Below, piece after piece: positions 47,851-56,069 of a stretch of 64,000 nt of DNA. Each line of letters starts with the position of its first letter. Position 1 is the first letter of the stretch. The notes beneath the pieces are model-generated. The model was not told the origin of the DNA, made no database searches, and saw only the letters and a list, made by a program, of their open reading frames with translations. The DNA is from Microbacterium sp. SSM24. Its GTDB lineage: Bacteria; Actinomycetota; Actinomycetes; Actinomycetales; Microbacteriaceae. The stretch is from assembly GCF_025989145.1 (NCBI RefSeq), contig NZ_JAPDNQ010000001.1, positions 2,232,001 to 2,296,000 of the forward strand. The letters run 5' to 3'. The translations under genes and the position numbers were made by a program.

Positions 47851-47920
47851 GATCAGGAGATCTGGCCGACCCAGGATGGTTCGTCACGCGAACGTCCTGT
47901 GCAGGCCGGATCTCCTGATC
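47851..47920. terminator. Long inverted repeat after secA
   Basis: The 17-base arms GATCAGGAGATCTGGCC and GGCCGGATCTCCTGATC pair completely apart from one G-U, enclosing 36 bases that hold two further small stems (CAGGA/TCCTG and GTTCG/CGAAC). It lies 10 bases after the secA stop. It should terminate secA transcription; the size and structure are more elaborate than a usual terminator. Confidence 0.7.
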
Positions 47921-47988
47921 TCGTCTCCGGGCTGATCCGGGCCACGCGGCGTCCATTGGCCCCCCTGAGGCCCCGATATCCTGGGCCG

Positions 47989-49215
47989 ATGAGTCCCCTC
48001 CGCACTCTCGACCAGTCCAGCAAGCTCAAGGACGTCCTCTACGAGATCCGCGGGCAGGCCCTGGTCGAAGCCGATCGCCTGGAGAACGAGGGGCACACGA
48101 TCCTCAAGCTCAACACCGGCAATCCCGCGGTGTTCGGCTTCGAGGCACCGTTCCAGATCGTGCGCGACATGATCGAGGCCGTGCCGCACGCGCACGGCTA
48201 CAGCGACAGCCGCGGCATCATGTCGGCACGTCGGGCCGTCGTGTACCGGTACGAGCAGGACCCGTCCTTCCCGTCGTTCGGCCCCGACGACGTCTATCTC
48301 GGCAACGGCGTATCGGAGCTCATCACGATGGTGATGCAGGCGCTGCTCGACGAGGGCGACGAGGTGCTGATCCCGGCACCCGACTATCCGCTGTGGACCG
48401 CGATGACGAGCCTCGGCGGTGGCACCCCGGTGCACTACGTGGCCGACGAGCAGAACGGGTGGCAGCCCGATCTCGAGGACATCCGCGCCAAGGTCACGCC
48501 GCGCACCAAGGCGATCGTCGTCATCAATCCGAACAACCCGACCGGTGCGGTGTACTCGCGAGAGGTGCTCGAGGGCATCGCCGAGATCGCCCGCGAGAAC
48601 TCTCTGCTCGTGCTCGCCGACGAGATCTACGACCGCATCCTGTTCGACGACGCCGTGCACATCCCGATGGCGTCGGTCGCTCCCGATCTGCTGGTGCTCA
48701 CCTTCAACGGGCTGTCCAAGACGTACCGTGTCGCCGGATACCGCTCGGGCTGGCTCGTCATCACGGGTCCGAAGGACCACGCCTCCGGGTTCATCGAGGG
48801 GATCACCCTGCTCGCCTCGACACGGCTGTGCCCCAACGTCCCCGCGCAGCACGCGGTGCAGGCGGCGCTGTCGGGGGTGCAATCGATCGATGCCCTCATC
48901 GCGCCCACCGGACGACTGCTCGAACAGCGCGACGCCGCATGGGAAGGACTGGAGGCGATCCCCGGCGTCACCTGCGTCCGCCCCCAGGGTGCGCTCTACG
49001 CCTTCCCCCGGCTCGATCCCGAGGTGCACGAGATCCGCGACGACGCCAAGCTCGTCTACGACTTCCTCGTCGCGGAGCACGTGCTTCTGGTGCAGGGGAC
49101 CGGCTTCAACTGGGCGACGCCCGACCATCTGCGCATCGTCACGCTTCCCGAGGCCCGCGTGCTGACCGAGGCGATCGAGCGCCTCGGAAACTTCCTCTCG
49201 TCGTACAAGCAGTGA
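47989..49215 (+). CDS. Pyridoxal-phosphate aminotransferase, class I (alanine-type)
   Basis: A 408-residue fold-type I aminotransferase. Substrate and cofactor blocks are LKLNTGNPAVFGFEAP near the N-terminus, YLGNGVSELITMVMQALLDE, VINPNNPTGAVYSREVLEGI (Asn), ADEIYDRILFDD (Asp, Tyr) and the PLP-lysine motif LTFNGLSKTYRVAGYRSGW. The late QGTGFNWATPDHLRIVTLP has the C-terminal Arg. The sequence is closest to the AlaA / YugH-type alanine or branched aminotransferases. It stands alone after the secA terminator. Alanine-pyruvate transamination is likely; the exact substrate is inferred. Confidence 0.9.
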   Translation: MSPLRTLDQSSKLKDVLYEIRGQALVEADRLENEGHTILKLNTGNPAVFGFEAPFQIVRDMIEAVPHAHGYSDSRGIMSARRAVVYRYEQDPSFPSFGPDDVYLGNGVSELITMVMQALLDEGDEVLIPAPDYPLWTAMTSLGGGTPVHYVADEQNGWQPDLEDIRAKVTPRTKAIVVINPNNPTGAVYSREVLEGIAEIARENSLLVLADEIYDRILFDDAVHIPMASVAPDLLVLTFNGLSKTYRVAGYRSGWLVITGPKDHASGFIEGITLLASTRLCPNVPAQHAVQAALSGVQSIDALIAPTGRLLEQRDAAWEGLEAIPGVTCVRPQGALYAFPRLDPEVHEIRDDAKLVYDFLVAEHVLLVQGTGFNWATPDHLRIVTLPEARVLTEAIERLGNFLSSYKQ

Positions 49216-49282
49216 GAGGACGGATGCCGCGGCATCCGTCAACCCCGTCGCGCACCGCCCGCAGCGGCCGTACCGTCGCCCC

Positions 49283-49633
49283 ATGGCTATCGAACTGAAC
49301 CGGCCCGCCCTGCGTCAGGCGCGCGCACTCGTCCGCGAGGGCAAGGTCGTGCGCGACGAGCCGGGGGACTGGTCGGAGGCAGCGCCCACCGCCGACGAGG
49401 AGAACGGCTTCATCGAGAGCGATGGCTGGACCGCATACGCCCACTGGCATCTCGGCGTCGACAAGACGGAGAACCGGGAGACGAAGCAGGCGTGGTCGTT
49501 CCCTATCGGCGACTTCCGAAGGGTGCACCGTGCGGGGGTGATCGCCGCGGAGAGTCGTGCCGGGCAGTTCGACCACGACGACGTTCGCGACGCGTGCAAG
49601 GCGCTGCTCGACCTGATCGACGCGCAGGAGTGA
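49283..49633 (+). CDS. Conserved hypothetical protein (116 aa)
   Basis: A small soluble protein with a charged N-terminus (MAIELNRPALRQARALVREG), a Trp-rich middle (SDGWTAYAHWHLGV) and a C-terminal helix (VRDACKALLDLIDAQE). It has no signal peptide, cysteine or membrane segment. Codon use matches its neighbours, so it is a real gene. I do not recognise a named family. It begins 67 bases after the aminotransferase and converges on the Rv3235-like gene. Confidence 0.7.
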   Translation: MAIELNRPALRQARALVREGKVVRDEPGDWSEAAPTADEENGFIESDGWTAYAHWHLGVDKTENRETKQAWSFPIGDFRRVHRAGVIAAESRAGQFDHDDVRDACKALLDLIDAQE

Positions 49634-49679
49634 CGACCGACCCGCCGCGAAAGTCGTGACGAGGCCGCCGAATCGCCCG

Positions 49680-50120
49680 CTAGAGCAGCGCGAGGGATGT
49701 CGCGCGCCAGCGCCCGTCCATGCCCTCGAGTCGCAGTGCCACCGCGCGCGTGCGCGCGGGACCCTGGACGATCACGACCGACTCGATGACCCCGTCGGCG
49801 GGCGCAGACTCGTGCACCGAGAGGATCACGTGCACCGGGCGACGCGCCGGGACGCCCCGGGCGCTGCGCGCGCGCGCGGCGAGGTTCGACCGCGTCACGA
49901 GCTTGCGATAGGGGTCTTCGGTGAGCCAGCGTGCGAGCTGGTCGACCTCGCGCACGCCTGCGAGCACCTCGAGCACACCGCGCGTGATGTTGCGCAGGAA
50001 CGGCTCGGGCGCGGGCAGCGCGGTGGCGGACGTCCTTTGCGGCGCGAAGAACTCTGAGAGCTCTGCGGGGCTTTCGGGCGCGCGGAAAACGTGGGCAGAG
50101 CCCGCGGGCAGCATTGCCAT
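49680..50120 (-). CDS. Rv3235-family protein
   Basis: A 146-residue protein. The second half, NITRGVLEVLAGVREVDQLA followed by WLTEDPYRKLVTRSNLAARA and a beta-rich end with AVALRLEGMDGRWRATSLAL, is the layout of the Rv3235 family, found near secA1 in actinobacteria. The ATG at 50120 has only a weak ribosome site. It is convergent with a hypothetical gene and divergent from the next one across 129 bases. Its function is unknown; the fold resembles NTF2-like accessory domains, which is a guess. Confidence 0.75.
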   Translation of the reverse strand: MAMLPAGSAHVFRAPESPAELSEFFAPQRTSATALPAPEPFLRNITRGVLEVLAGVREVDQLARWLTEDPYRKLVTRSNLAARARSARGVPARRPVHVILSVHESAPADGVIESVVIVQGPARTRAVALRLEGMDGRWRATSLALL

Positions 50121-50249
50121 GGGTGCCTAACTCGACAGGGGGGATGTCTTGCGGCAAGTAGAACACACGAGGCGCTCTCCACGGGAATCGGAGTGCCGTC
50201 ATGTGGATAACTTGTGATCATGTCGGGAGGAGTGCTCTAACCTCGCCGA

Positions 50250-50855
50250 GTGCGTTGGGACCGCTTCTTCGATGATCTCGAGGGTCAGCTCGCCTCCGAG
50301 TGGGAGGCCGAGCGCGCCGCGCTCGATACCGAGGCCGAGCGACTTCGACTGGCCCGGGTGAGCCTGCAGGAGCGTCTCTCGCAGCTCGCCGGCCGCGACG
50401 GCGCCGCCCCCGCGCTGTCGTTCGACCTGTCCGACGGCGTGACGCTCCGCGGTGCCGTCACAGGGGTGGGTGCGGACTGCGTGGCGATCCTGCCGGCCGA
50501 GGGGCGGCCGGGTGCCGTCGTGGTCCCGTTCGCCGCGATCGCCGGGATCGGGATGCCGCACCACGATCTTCTCCGCAGTGCACGCCCCGCGCCCGCGCGG
50601 TCGGCTCTCGCCGAGCGCCTGACCTTCGGGTACGTGCTGCGCGACCTCGTCCGCCGGCGAGCGGGGGTGGCGGTGCATCTGCGCAGCGGTCGCGCGCTCC
50701 ACGGCACCGTCGATCGGGCCGGCGCCGACCATCTGGACCTCGCCCTGCACGACCCGGGAGCCCCGCGCCGTGCGGATGCGGTGACCGGCCATCGCATCGT
50801 GCCGTTCGCGTCCGTGTCGTGGGTGCACGTCGATGGCACCGCGCCGCTGCTCTGA
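50250..50855 (+). CDS. Conserved hypothetical protein (201 aa)
   Basis: A soluble protein beginning at a GTG with GGAGGAG 13-18 bases upstream. The first 50 residues form a charged helix (FFDDLEGQLASEWEAERAAL and LRLARVSLQERLSQLAG). The rest has two similar beta modules, each built like a small Sm/PRC-barrel-like fold: SFDLSDGVTLRGAVTGVGAD and AVHLRSGRALHGTVDRAGAD, each ending in a VVPFAAI or IVPFASV strand. The internal repeat suggests duplication. I do not recognise a named function. It converges on the HTH gene. Confidence 0.7.
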   Translation: MRWDRFFDDLEGQLASEWEAERAALDTEAERLRLARVSLQERLSQLAGRDGAAPALSFDLSDGVTLRGAVTGVGADCVAILPAEGRPGAVVVPFAAIAGIGMPHHDLLRSARPAPARSALAERLTFGYVLRDLVRRRAGVAVHLRSGRALHGTVDRAGADHLDLALHDPGAPRRADAVTGHRIVPFASVSWVHVDGTAPLL

Positions 50856-50878
50856 CGCGGGCAGCCGGGTCAGTCGGG

Positions 50879-51160
50879 TCAGTCGGAGTGCCGCACCGGG
50901 CCGGAGCCCCACAGCTCGGGGAAGCTCGCGTTCTGCGCCTGCTGCCACAGTGCGGTGCGGCGAGCGACCTCGGCCTGGTCGTCGAGGTAGGCGGCCACAC
51001 TCGCCTCCTCCACACGCCAGCGCGCGGGCGACCCCACACGCATGCCGGTCAGCTGCCCCTCCATGACGAGCGCCATCACCTCGTCGACCGACACGCCGAG
51101 CACCTCGCTCACCTGAGCGGGAGCGAGCAGGCGCACGTCCGATGTCGGGATCTCGGGCAT
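50879..51160 (-). CDS. Helix-turn-helix DNA-binding protein, excisionase/MerR type
   Basis: A 93-residue protein. Residues 10-60 form a MerR-like winged HTH of the excisionase/BldC class: LLAPAQVSEVLGVSVDEVMA, then LVMEGQLTGMRVGSPARWRV, then VEEASVAAYLDDQ. The C-terminal 35 residues are helical and include a Trp (LWQQAQNASFPELWG). It starts at ATG 51160, 98 bases from the divergent SAF-domain gene. No integrase or phage gene is nearby, so it is a small chromosomal regulator rather than a true excisionase. Confidence 0.8.
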   Translation of the reverse strand: MPEIPTSDVRLLAPAQVSEVLGVSVDEVMALVMEGQLTGMRVGSPARWRVEEASVAAYLDDQAEVARRTALWQQAQNASFPELWGSGPVRHSD

Positions 51161-51258
51161 GCCCCCATTATGGACCCGCTCCGAAGAGGGAGGATCGGCA
51201 CCGCAACCGCTGTGGATAACGAAAATCGCCGACGGCCCGGCTCGGCCACGATGGGGGC

Positions 51259-51888
51259 ATGACCGTCGCAGAGCCTGTTCGAACCCGTCGCCGCGCCTTC
51301 TGGGGGGACGCGCGCTTCCTCCTCGGAGTCCTCCTGATCGTGGCATCCGTCGCCGGGGTGTGGTTCGTGGTGGCGGCCGCGCGACAGACAGTTCCCGCCT
51401 ACGCCGCAGCCCGCACGATCGTGCCGGGCGAAGAGGTCGCGTCCGACGATCTGCGGCAGGTCGATGTCGCGCTGGGGCATCTGGGCGGCGTCTACCTGTC
51501 CCCCGGCGCCCTGAACGAGGGCATGGTCGCCACGCGCACGATCGAGGCGGGCGAGCTCGTTCCCGCCGATGCCCTCGGCGCGGCGGAACGCGCGCGCACG
51601 ACCAACGTCGTGGTGCAGAGCGCGGTCGACGTTCCGGCATCCGTCGACGAGGGCAGCGCGGTCGAGATCTGGGCCGCCCCGCTCGTCGAGCCCGGGGAGT
51701 ACGACGCGCCCCGGATCCTCGTGGCCGACGCGACGGTGGTGTCGGTGACGCGCGACGACACGCTCATGGGCGGCGGGGCCGCGTCGCTCGAGCTGGTCAT
51801 CCCGAGAGCGGATGTCGCAGCCACCCTGGCTGCGCTCGCCGACGACTCGGCGCTGTCGATCGTGCCCACCATCGGGGGTGGGTCATGA
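51259..51888 (+). CDS. SAF-domain (CpaB/RcpC-like) membrane protein
   Basis: A 209-residue protein with one N-terminal membrane helix (about 20-42, LLGVLLIVASVAGVWFVVAA) followed by an SAF domain (about 45-115): AARTIVPGEEVASDDLRQVD and MVATRTIEAGELVPADALG. The remainder is a CpaB-like beta domain. In type IV/Tad pilus systems CpaB (RcpC) is the outer or periplasmic assembly factor. Here the gene overlaps a CpaE/MinD-like ATPase, but no secretin, pilin, TadA or prepilin peptidase is in the window, so the pair has probably been reused. Confidence 0.8.
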   Translation: MTVAEPVRTRRRAFWGDARFLLGVLLIVASVAGVWFVVAAARQTVPAYAAARTIVPGEEVASDDLRQVDVALGHLGGVYLSPGALNEGMVATRTIEAGELVPADALGAAERARTTNVVVQSAVDVPASVDEGSAVEIWAAPLVEPGEYDAPRILVADATVVSVTRDDTLMGGGAASLELVIPRADVAATLAALADDSALSIVPTIGGGS

Positions 51889-53150
51889 CGCTGCTCGTCG
51901 CGGTCGACGACGGGGGGATGCTCGCCGAGGCGCTTCGCAGGGAGGGCCACCAGGTCGTGGCGACGTCGGAGGTGGCGTCGTTGGCCGCCGCGGCCGACGA
52001 TCTGCTCCTCGGGCCCGATGCCGCGACGCTGCTGCGCGCCGTCGCAGACGCCGACGCCGTCGTGCTCGAGATCCGTCGCGACACGCTGACCGCTGCCGTC
52101 GTCGCGGCCTGCGACCGGGCCGCGACGCGCATCATCCCGCTGTGTGCCGATGCCCCGTCGATCCGCCTCGCGGAGGCCTTCGGGCTCGAGCAGCCACTGC
52201 CGCTGCCCGTCGAGGCGTGGCGGCTGTCCGAGGTGCTGGGGGCGGCACCCGCGCGGCCCGCCTCCGCGCCGGCACCGCACGGACCGCGCGTCATCGTGGT
52301 GTGGGGTCCCGCGGGCGCGCCCGGGCGATCGACCATCGCGGTCGAGCTCGCGGTCGAGCTCGCCCGCGGCGGCCGCCACGTCGGGCTGGTGGATGCCGAT
52401 TCCCACGCCCCCTCGATCGCGCTCGCCCTGGGTCTGGCCGACGAGGGTCCGGGATTCGCGGCGGCATGCCGCCAGGCCGAACGGGGCGGGCTCGACGCGC
52501 GGGAACTCTCGCGGGTGAGCGTTCCCCTCGGCGGATCCGGCGTCGACGTGCTGACGGGGCTCAATCGTCCGTCGCGTTGGCCCGAGCTCTCCGAGACACG
52601 GGTCGAGCGCGCGCTCTCGGTGTGCCGCGAGTGGGCGGACTTCACCGTGGTCGACGTCGCGGCCCCGCTCGAGCGCGACGAGGAGATCGTGAGCGACCTC
52701 GACGGACCGCGACGAAACGCCGCGACCCTCGCGGCACTGCGCGGCGCCGATCTCGTCGTGGCCGTCGCCGGCGCGGACCCGGTGGGCGTCGCCCGCTTCC
52801 TGCGTGCTCATTCCGACCTGCGCGCGGCCGTCGGGGCGACGCCGGTCGCGGTGCTCGCCAACCGGCTTCGCCCCGGCGCCCTCGGCGTCGACGCCCGTGG
52901 TCAGGTGCGCCGGACCCTCGACCGCTTCGGCGGCATCGGCGACGTGTGGTTCCTCCCGCTCGACGCGCGGGCGGCGGATGCTGCGCTCCTCGCCGCGCGC
53001 CCGATCGCCGAGATCGCACCCAAGTCTCCCGTCACGCTCGCGCTGCGGCGGTTCGTGGGCGAGGCCATCGTCACGGCACCCGCGGCGGACGCGTCGCGCC
53101 GGGTCTCCCGGCGGTCTGCGCGCGCCGAGCGTGTCTCGGGCGGCGTCTAG
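51885..53150 (+). CDS. CpaE/MinD-like P-loop ATPase with degenerate Walker A
   Basis: A 421-residue protein. The first 110 residues are a receiver-like Rossmann domain (TLLVAVDDGGMLAEALRREG). After a Pro/Ala linker comes a MinD/ParA-fold ATPase starting RVIVVWGPAGAPGRSTIAVE. The P-loop lysine is replaced by Arg (GAPGRST) and the ParA-type signature Lys is absent. The later strand VGLVDADSHAPSIALALGL and the segment FTVVDVAAPLERDEEI match the A' and B motifs. It is coupled by ATGA to the SAF-domain gene. It may bind nucleotide weakly or not at all. The PdtaS gene follows 10 bases later. Confidence 0.8.
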   Translation: MTLLVAVDDGGMLAEALRREGHQVVATSEVASLAAAADDLLLGPDAATLLRAVADADAVVLEIRRDTLTAAVVAACDRAATRIIPLCADAPSIRLAEAFGLEQPLPLPVEAWRLSEVLGAAPARPASAPAPHGPRVIVVWGPAGAPGRSTIAVELAVELARGGRHVGLVDADSHAPSIALALGLADEGPGFAAACRQAERGGLDARELSRVSVPLGGSGVDVLTGLNRPSRWPELSETRVERALSVCREWADFTVVDVAAPLERDEEIVSDLDGPRRNAATLAALRGADLVVAVAGADPVGVARFLRAHSDLRAAVGATPVAVLANRLRPGALGVDARGQVRRTLDRFGGIGDVWFLPLDARAADAALLAARPIAEIAPKSPVTLALRRFVGEAIVTAPAADASRRVSRRSARAERVSGGV

Positions 53151-53160
53151 GCTGAGAGTC

Positions 53161-54648
53161 GTGTCGACCCTCAGCGATCTCGTGTACGCCCAGGGCCGTT
53201 CCAGCGCGGAGGACGTGGAGTGGCTCCACCGTCTCGCGGGTGACGGCCAGCTGCTCGCCGACCTGGCCTTCGCCGACATCGTGCTGTGGGTCCCGACATC
53301 CGACGATTCCTTCGTCGCCGTCGCCCACACGCGTCCGAGCGGCGCGGCCACGCTCTTCTACCGTGACATCGTCGGCGACCGGGTGCGCCCGCAGTGGCGC
53401 ACGCAGGTGCGCGACGCGTTCCAGACCGGACGGATCGTCGACTCGGCATCGCCCGACTGGTTCGAAGAGACGCCGACCCGCGTGCGGGCCGTCCCCGTGG
53501 TCCGCTCGCGGGGGAGCGAGCCCGCGCTGACGATCGGCGTGGTGACCCGGCACACGAACCTCGGCGAGGCGCGGACGCCCTCCCGCCAGCAGATCACGTT
53601 CAACGACTGCGCCGATGAGCTGTTCGGCATGGTGGCGACGGGCGACTTCCCCGACATGTCCGCGCCGACGTCGCCTCGGCGCGGCGCACCCCGTGCATCC
53701 GACGGGCTCGTGCGGCTCGACGTCGACGGCGTCACGACGTTCGCGAGCCCCAATGCGCTGTCGGCCTTCAACCGGCTGGGGTTCGACGACGAGCTCGAGG
53801 GCGAGTCGCTGGTGGAGGTCGTGACGCAGATCCTCCCCGAGAAGCGCCAGTTCGACGAGTCGCTCCCGGTCGTGGTGACCGGTCGTGCACCGTGGCGGGC
53901 CGACGTCGAGGCGCGCGGCGTCACCGTGTCGCTGCGCACGATTCCGCTCCGCGATCACGGCAAGCGCATCGGCGCGATCGTCCTGTGCCGCGACGTCACC
54001 GAGATCCGGCACCAGGAGCAGGAGCTCATCACCAAGGACGCCACGATCCGCGAGATCCACCATCGCGTGAAGAACAACCTGCAGACGGTGGCGTCGCTTC
54101 TGCGCATCCAGGCTCGCCGCTCGCACAGCGAGGAGGCGCGGGAGGCCCTCACGCAGGCGATGCGGCGTGTGTCGGCGATCGCGGTCGTGCACGACACCCT
54201 CTCGGAGGGGCTCGCGCAGAACGTCGACTTCGACGAGGTCTTCGCGCGCGTCCTGAAGCTCGTGGCCGAGGTCGCCTCTGCGCCGAACACGCGTGCGCGC
54301 ACTCACTCCACCGGACGCTTCGGCACGCTGCCGAGCGAGTACGCGACGCCGCTGTCGCTGGCGCTGACCGAGCTGGTGACCAACGCGGTCGAGCACGGCC
54401 TCGCCGGTCAGGAGGGCGATGTCGAGATCATCGCCGAGCGCACCGACGAGCACCTCGAGGTGCGCGTGCGCGACACGGGGTCGGGGCTTCCCGAAGGTCA
54501 GGTCGGCCGCGGGCTCGGCACCCAGATCGTGCGCACGCTCATCCAGGGTGAACTCGGAGGCACGATCGACTGGCACACGATCATGGGAAGCGGCACCGAG
54601 GTCACGATCGAGATCCCGCTCCGCTACATCGAGCGCGGCAGGGGCTGA
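53161..54648 (+). CDS. pdtaS: Soluble sensor histidine kinase, PdtaS-like
   Basis: A 495-residue cytoplasmic kinase starting at GTG 53161. An N-terminal GAF-like domain (about 1-150, WLHRLAGDGQLLADLAFADI) is followed by a PAS domain (about 180-290, LPVVVTGRAPWRADVEARGV). The HisKA_2 phospho-acceptor is in TIREIHHRVKNNLQTVASLL and the HATPase domain contains LTELVTNAVEHGL and DTGSGLPEGQVGRGLGTQIV. This GAF-PAS-HisKA_2 order is that of PdtaS (Rv3220c), which phosphorylates the ANTAR antiterminator PdtaR. It lies tail to tail with whiB1, five bases apart, as in mycobacteria. PdtaR is not in the window. Confidence 0.9.
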   Translation: MSTLSDLVYAQGRSSAEDVEWLHRLAGDGQLLADLAFADIVLWVPTSDDSFVAVAHTRPSGAATLFYRDIVGDRVRPQWRTQVRDAFQTGRIVDSASPDWFEETPTRVRAVPVVRSRGSEPALTIGVVTRHTNLGEARTPSRQQITFNDCADELFGMVATGDFPDMSAPTSPRRGAPRASDGLVRLDVDGVTTFASPNALSAFNRLGFDDELEGESLVEVVTQILPEKRQFDESLPVVVTGRAPWRADVEARGVTVSLRTIPLRDHGKRIGAIVLCRDVTEIRHQEQELITKDATIREIHHRVKNNLQTVASLLRIQARRSHSEEAREALTQAMRRVSAIAVVHDTLSEGLAQNVDFDEVFARVLKLVAEVASAPNTRARTHSTGRFGTLPSEYATPLSLALTELVTNAVEHGLAGQEGDVEIIAERTDEHLEVRVRDTGSGLPEGQVGRGLGTQIVRTLIQGELGGTIDWHTIMGSGTEVTIEIPLRYIERGRG

Positions 54649-54653
54649 TCAGC

Positions 54654-54902
54654 TCACGAAGCGCGGCGGGCGCGTGCGGCGCGGCGCTTGAGGGCGCGGC
54701 GCTCGTCTTCGGAGAGACCTCCCCATACGCCCGAGTCCTGACCGGTCTCGAGGGCGTACTGCAGGCAGATCTCGGTGACGGTGCACCGGGCGCAGACGGA
54801 CTTCGCCTTCTCGATCTGATCGACGGCCGGTCCGGTGTTCCCGACAGGGAAGAACAGCTCGGGGTCGACGGTCAGGCAGGCGGCTTTGTCGCGCCAGTCC
54901 AT
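54654..54902 (-). CDS. whiB1: WhiB-family iron-sulfur regulator, WhiB1 type
   Basis: An 82-residue WhiB protein. The four cluster cysteines are in DKAACLTVDPELFFPVG, VCARC and EICLQYAL, followed by SGVWGGLSEDERRALKRR and a basic tail. Size and sequence match WhiB1, an essential nitric-oxide-sensitive regulator that binds the principal sigma factor. The start is ATG 54902 with AAGGAG 7 bases upstream. The 249-base leader holds a weak candidate promoter (TTGATC, 17 bases, GACGAT on the minus strand near 55025-55052), suggesting a long untranslated leader. It is convergent with pdtaS. Confidence 0.94.
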   Translation of the reverse strand: MDWRDKAACLTVDPELFFPVGNTGPAVDQIEKAKSVCARCTVTEICLQYALETGQDSGVWGGLSEDERRALKRRAARARRAS

Positions 54903-55151
54903 GGTGGTGCTCCTTGATGCGGGGGATTTTTTTGACGAAGATGGCGCCGGATTCGGGTCCGGTACCCTGTGGAGTGCGAGGATTGCTCGCCCCACGTCGC
55001 TGTGGGAGCACACTGCTTCATCAATCGTCCCATAGCGGTTTACCCAGATCAAGGATGCGCGACAGGAATCTGTGCATTTTGCTGAGTATTCCCTCTGCGA
55101 CATAGAGGGTTCGCACAACCCCGAGCCGTTCGACCCGAAAGATCACCAGCA
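54903..55151. promoter_or_regulatory. Divergent regulatory region between whiB1 and a small membrane gene
   Basis: A 249-base gap with starts facing away on both sides. It contains a T7 run at about 54938-54944, a TGTG-CTCC-CACA inverted repeat near 54991-55012 on the minus strand, and the inverted repeat CCCTCT-7-AGAGGG at 55091-55109 close to the plus-strand gene. No gene is seen in it. Confidence 0.45.
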
Positions 55152-55547
55152 ATGCGAACAAACCGGATCGGACGCGTCGCGGCCGTCCTCGTCGGACTCG
55201 AGGGAGCCGGCCTGGTCGCGCTCGCCGTGTGGCAGATCTTCGCGATCGTCGCCGGCGACACCGCGTCGATCGACAGCGCACTCGCCCTCATCGTGCTCAC
55301 CGCGGTGGGCGCTGCGGCGGTGATCGCGTTCGCGATCGCGATCTGGCGGGGCCGCTCGTGGGGGCGCTCCGGTGCGATCGTGACGCAGCTGCTGATCCTG
55401 GCGGTCGCGCTCGGCGCGGCGACGGGAGCCTACGCCGAGCCTGAGGTCGCGCTGGCGATCGCCGCACCCGCGGTCGTCACTCTGGTGCTGCTCGTCCTCG
55501 CCGTGCGCGAGGCCGGGCGGGAGTCGCGGGACGAGGCATCCGTCTGA
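55152..55547 (+). CDS. Small membrane protein with four transmembrane helices
   Basis: A 131-residue protein with four hydrophobic segments: VAAVLVGLEGAGLVALAVWQ, LALIVLTAVGAAAVIAFAIA, IVTQLLILAVALGAATGAYA and VALAIAAPAVVTLVLLVLAV. Between helices 2 and 3 is a conserved IWRGRSWGRSGA turn. The tail is charged. It resembles small integral membrane proteins common in Microbacteriaceae, but I cannot name a family function. It converges on bcp and is divergent from whiB1. Confidence 0.75.
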   Translation: MRTNRIGRVAAVLVGLEGAGLVALAVWQIFAIVAGDTASIDSALALIVLTAVGAAAVIAFAIAIWRGRSWGRSGAIVTQLLILAVALGAATGAYAEPEVALAIAAPAVVTLVLLVLAVREAGRESRDEASV

Positions 55548-55583
55548 TCGCACGCGCCCGACCCGACGCATGCGTGCCGGGTT

Positions 55584-56060
55584 CTAGGCGGCGTCCAGTC
55601 CCACGAGCTTGCGCACGCGGGCCACGTGACCCGTGGCGCGGACGTTGTACAGCGCCTGCTCGATGCGACCCTCGGGATCGATGACGAACGTCGAGCGGAT
55701 GACGCCCATGAACGTCTTGCCGTAGTTCACCTTCTCGCCCCACACCCCGTACGCGTCGTGCACGGCGTGGTCGGGATCGCTCAGCAGGTCGTAGGTGAGT
55801 CCGTCGCGCTCGCGGAAGCGCTGCAGCTTCTCGGGCTCGTCGCGGGAGATGCCCAGCACCGTGTAGCCGGCGGCCTGGAGCGGCGCGAGACTGTCGCGGA
55901 AGTCGCACGCCTCTTTCGTGCAGCCCGGCGTCATCGCCTCCGGATAGAAGAAGAGGATGACCCGGCCACCACGCAGGGCCGACAGCGAGACGGTGCGGCC
56001 GTCCTGGTCGACGAGGGTGAAGTCGGGTGCGGGGGAGCCGGTCTCGAGGCGCGTGGTCAC
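55584..56060 (-). CDS. bcp: Thiol peroxidase Bcp (PrxQ-type peroxiredoxin)
   Basis: A 158-residue peroxiredoxin. The active-site block reads FFYPEAMTPGCTKEACDFRD, with the peroxidatic Cys in TPGCTKE and the resolving Cys five residues later in EACDF, as in atypical 2-Cys PrxQ/Bcp. The C-terminal half has TYDLLSDPDHAVHDAYGVWG and STFVIDPEGRIEQAL. It starts at a GTG at 56060, 10 bases before the end of rsgA, which is upstream in the same direction. It reduces organic and hydrogen peroxides using thioredoxin. Confidence 0.95.
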   Translation of the reverse strand: MTTRLETGSPAPDFTLVDQDGRTVSLSALRGGRVILFFYPEAMTPGCTKEACDFRDSLAPLQAAGYTVLGISRDEPEKLQRFRERDGLTYDLLSDPDHAVHDAYGVWGEKVNYGKTFMGVIRSTFVIDPEGRIEQALYNVRATGHVARVRKLVGLDAA

Positions 56061-56069
56061 CCCACCAGC

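Noticed and set aside
50879..51160. Excisionase of a mobile element
   Set aside because: The fold is excisionase-like, but no integrase, attachment repeat or phage gene is nearby and the flanking genes are chromosomal core genes.
54985..55020. CRP-like site upstream of whiB1
   Set aside because: The half-sites TGTG and CACA are separated by four bases, not the eight of TGTGA-N6-TCACA, so it does not fit a CRP site.
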